Assembly (NCBI GenBank): GCA_041583135.1
Contig: JBFHGJ010000081.1
Span: forward strand, 1 to 26,015
DNA: 26,015 nt
Reading direction: 5' to 3'
DNA from: JABSOG01 sp041583135
GTDB lineage: Bacteria; Pseudomonadota; Gammaproteobacteria; Enterobacterales; Alteromonadaceae
Each line of letters opens with the position of its first letter. The stretch's first letter is position 1. Below are positions 24,089-26,015 of this stretch, in pieces. The position numbers and the translations under genes were made by a program. Under the pieces are notes generated by a model. The model searched no databases, was not told where the DNA came from, and was given only the letters and a program-made list of their open reading frames with translations.

Positions 24089-24409
24089 GTGACGGTCAAA
24101 CACCAGTATGATGAATCCAACAAAGAGCTGATGATCCAAATTAAGGGCCATTTCAACTTTGCTTTGGTGAGCGCATTTCGCGAGATCTACGCCGCAGTAG
24201 AAAGGCCCCATAAAATCGTGGTGGATTTAAAAGACACCGATATGATAGACAGTTCAGGGCTGGGCATTTTGCTCTACATGCAAAAACACTTCGGCAGCAA
24301 AAAAGAAAACACTCGGCTCATCAACTGTAACAGTACCCTAAATAAAACCCTATCAATGGCCCAATTCGGCAAAATGTTTACCATCAGCCGGACCACCTCA
24401 GAGCTTTAG
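24089..24409 (+). CDS. Single-domain STAS protein (anti-sigma factor antagonist-like)
   Basis: A 106-residue protein starting at GTG. The whole chain is one STAS domain: an N-terminal beta hairpin (KELMIQIKGHFNF), KIVVDLKDTDMIDSSGLGILL, then LINCNSTLNKTLSMAQFGKMF. The serine pair in MIDSSGLG is where anti-anti-sigma factors are phosphorylated by a partner-switching kinase. No anti-sigma kinase, PP2C phosphatase or sigma gene is nearby, so its partners must be elsewhere. In other gammaproteobacteria such proteins act in biofilm control or stress signalling; the role here is unknown. The ribosome binding site is weak. Confidence 0.88.
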   Translation: MTVKHQYDESNKELMIQIKGHFNFALVSAFREIYAAVERPHKIVVDLKDTDMIDSSGLGILLYMQKHFGSKKENTRLINCNSTLNKTLSMAQFGKMFTISRTTSEL

Positions 24410-24553
24410 CTCACCATTGCAGCGCAAGCCAAGCCTTAACACAAGTACCATAAGCCCATGCATCGATGGCTGGTAAAAATCCCCAATAGCAGCTGTCGGC
24501 GGCAAAACCAAATTTGATAAATAAAGACCATACCCAATGGCCGTATTCTAAAA

Positions 24554-24608
24554 TTGGCCTTATACTAGACACTTAACGGCCAATCTATAGTCTATTTTGG
24601 CTGTATAC
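24554..24608. promoter_or_regulatory. Repeated motif region upstream of the Fic-like gene
   Basis: TTGGCCTTATAC (24554-24565) recurs as TTGGCTGTATAC (24597-24608), 10 of 12 bases the same and 43 bases apart, about four helical turns. ATTGGCC (24553-24559) is also repeated inverted as GGCCAAT (24578-24584). They lie 30-85 bases before the gene for a winged-helix protein, so autoregulation is possible. The rest of the 229-base gap shows nothing else clear. Confidence 0.4.
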
Positions 24609-24638
24609 ATTCATTTTGACCAATAAAGTAGCCAGCCG

Positions 24639-26000
24639 ATGAAAAACAATCCACGTAAATTGCAGATGCTCTTGTGTTTAGAAAAGTTCGATAATAGCGT
24701 TTCTTTACCAGAACTGGTTGCCGCATTGGGCGAAAACTTTCCCGAGCGCAGTGTCAGGCGTTGGTTGGCTGAGTATGCCCAGTTTGGCGTAGTAGAAAAA
24801 ACCGGACGAAAACGCTCAACACGATATCGCCTAACGGCCAAAGGCGTATATACCGGTGCAGTGATGCGAATTGAAGGCCATCAAACGGCCACTTTTGAAC
24901 AATATGCCCCAACGGCTTTGGCCTTATTTCATCGGCCACTCAATAAAAGGCTCAAAGCCGACTACCACGGGCAGGTGCTAGAGCAATACCACCCTAACCG
25001 CACCAACTACCTCACTCCCGAACAGCTTGAGCACCTCGAACAAGTAGGATTTAGAGGTAAACCTGCTGATGATGAAGGGGCTTATGCCAAAGCCACGCAG
25101 CAACAATGGCAACCGGCGTTGATCTACAACAGCGTACGACTTGAAGACATAAGACTCTCAATGGCACTGGTTACCCAGTTGATGGGTCAAGCAGACGTGA
25201 GCGACATGGCAATAGACAGCACCACTGTATCTGTACTCAACCATATTGAAGCGACCAACTACCTAGCAGAAAACGCCGATACTCTGGATATCGACGTCAC
25301 AGGGATCTGCACCTTACACTTTTTGCTCTCAGATGCCTTAGTCGCTGCTGCTCATGCGGGCAAAGTACGAGACAAAGGCTTACTGTTACCCTATTCAACC
25401 TATATTCCGCCATCCGACCCCCTCAAGATCCAAAGACTACTCGGTAACATATGCGCCAAAGCCATGCATATCGACAACCCCTTTGAGCAAAGTCTGTTTT
25501 TGCTGATCCAGCTAAGCTATCTACAACCTTTTATTGCCGTCAACCGACGCGCCGCCAGATTGTGTGCCAACATCCCGCTGGTACGCGACAACTATGTGCC
25601 AATGACCTTTGCCGGCGTCAAAAACCAGCAATATGACGCTGCCACTTTAGCCCTGCTTGAACAGCACGACCCAAACCCCTTGGTACAGCTGTTCTACCAT
25701 AGCTATTTGGCCCAGTGTAAAGACTACGACAGCACACTAGAACAACCGGACTTTGACCATATTCGGCTAAAGTATCGCACTCACATCAGACAATTAATCC
25801 ACTTAGTGGTTTCACAAAAGCAAAATGCGCAAGTGATGGCCAAAGCCATTGTCGATTATTCAAATAGCCATATCCCATTGCAAGACCAAGGGGCTTTCGA
25901 ACAACTGATGGCAGCCGAGTTCAAACAACTCTCACCGCAAAGAATAGCCGGTACTGGCCTTAGCAGAAAAGCGCTCAATGACTGGCTCGCCTTGGAATGA
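24639..26000 (+). CDS. Winged-helix and degenerate Fic-fold protein
   Basis: A 453-residue protein. Residues 1-68 look like a winged helix-turn-helix (LPELVAALGENFPERSVRRW, wing GRKRSTRYRLTAKG). Residues 160-360 follow the order of a Fic domain: YNSVRLED, the helix VLNHIEATNYL, ICTLHFLLSDAL, KIQRLLGNICAKAM, then the motif region QPFIAVNRRAAR (296-307). The Fic consensus there is HxFx(D/E)GNGRxxR. The catalytic His is Gln296, the acidic residue is Ala300 and both glycines are replaced, while Phe298, Asn302, Arg304 and Arg307 remain. S165-VRL-E169 resembles the inhibitory (S/T)xxxE motif. It probably cannot AMPylate in the usual way and may act as a regulator. The coding call is firm. The Fic assignment is by pattern. 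Confidence 0.75.
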   Translation: MKNNPRKLQMLLCLEKFDNSVSLPELVAALGENFPERSVRRWLAEYAQFGVVEKTGRKRSTRYRLTAKGVYTGAVMRIEGHQTATFEQYAPTALALFHRPLNKRLKADYHGQVLEQYHPNRTNYLTPEQLEHLEQVGFRGKPADDEGAYAKATQQQWQPALIYNSVRLEDIRLSMALVTQLMGQADVSDMAIDSTTVSVLNHIEATNYLAENADTLDIDVTGICTLHFLLSDALVAAAHAGKVRDKGLLLPYSTYIPPSDPLKIQRLLGNICAKAMHIDNPFEQSLFLLIQLSYLQPFIAVNRRAARLCANIPLVRDNYVPMTFAGVKNQQYDAATLALLEQHDPNPLVQLFYHSYLAQCKDYDSTLEQPDFDHIRLKYRTHIRQLIHLVVSQKQNAQVMAKAIVDYSNSHIPLQDQGAFEQLMAAEFKQLSPQRIAGTGLSRKALNDWLALE

Positions 26001-26015
26001 CAGCGTGATTAAACC

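Noticed and set aside
1..26015. CRISPR arrays, insertion sequences, integrases, attachment sites, replication origins.
   Set aside because: I saw no regularly spaced direct repeats, transposase or recombinase proteins, terminal inverted repeats of IS type, or DnaA-box clusters.

Overview
This window looks like a chromosomal segment from a marine gammaproteobacterium of the Alteromonadales type (Colwelliaceae, Thalassotalea or Shewanella-like). The evidence is an AsnC that reads almost like the enteric protein, ZipA, CvpA-PurF, YciB, MtfA, a TapT-type DTW protein, a TorF-like porin and moderate GC. The genus cannot be fixed from the sequence alone. Most genes are core functions. There is no phage, integrase, transposase, CRISPR array, rRNA or tRNA.

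Layout. Bases 1-1632 hold the 3' part of a large, probably carbohydrate-active enzyme. Then come minus-strand purF and cvpA (1844-3862), a divergent NAD+-type DNA ligase (3941-5881), zipA (6088-6882), a Gre-family factor (6973-7482) and a 51-residue membrane protein (7562-7717). The ligase is in the usual ligA place downstream of zipA. It is separated from zipA by a terminator and a structured repeat, and it has lost several residues that are normally invariant. A second copy of the repeat lies downstream of purF. Next on the plus strand are yciB and a small secreted protein (7971-9035).

Bases 9087-12404 form a minus-strand operon, asnC > DUF3025 > natA > natB, in which every junction overlaps or abuts. 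It diverges from asnB (12564-14231) across a 159-bp AT-rich control region. In E. coli AsnC controls asparagine synthesis, so AsnC here probably controls asnB. The unexpected part is an ABC-2 exporter and a DUF3025 protein made from the same transcript as the regulator.

From 14311 to 18319 are a TorF-like outer-membrane protein, a hybrid histidine kinase with receiver and HPt domains, and the divergent peptidase gene mtfA. From 18367 to 22512 are a lipoprotein M1 aminopeptidase, a DTW-domain tRNA modification enzyme, a cysteine-rich lipoprotein and a DUF1653 protein. The right end has a DEAD-box RNA helicase, a single STAS-domain protein and a winged-helix plus Fic-fold protein whose catalytic Fic motif is degenerate.

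The best candidates for something undescribed are (1) the degenerate HTH-Fic protein with repeated motifs upstream, (2) the divergent ligase in the zipA-ligA slot, (3) the paired multi-hairpin repeats with partly compensating stems, and (4) the AsnC-DUF3025-NatAB operon. No stretch longer than 300 bases lacks a gene.
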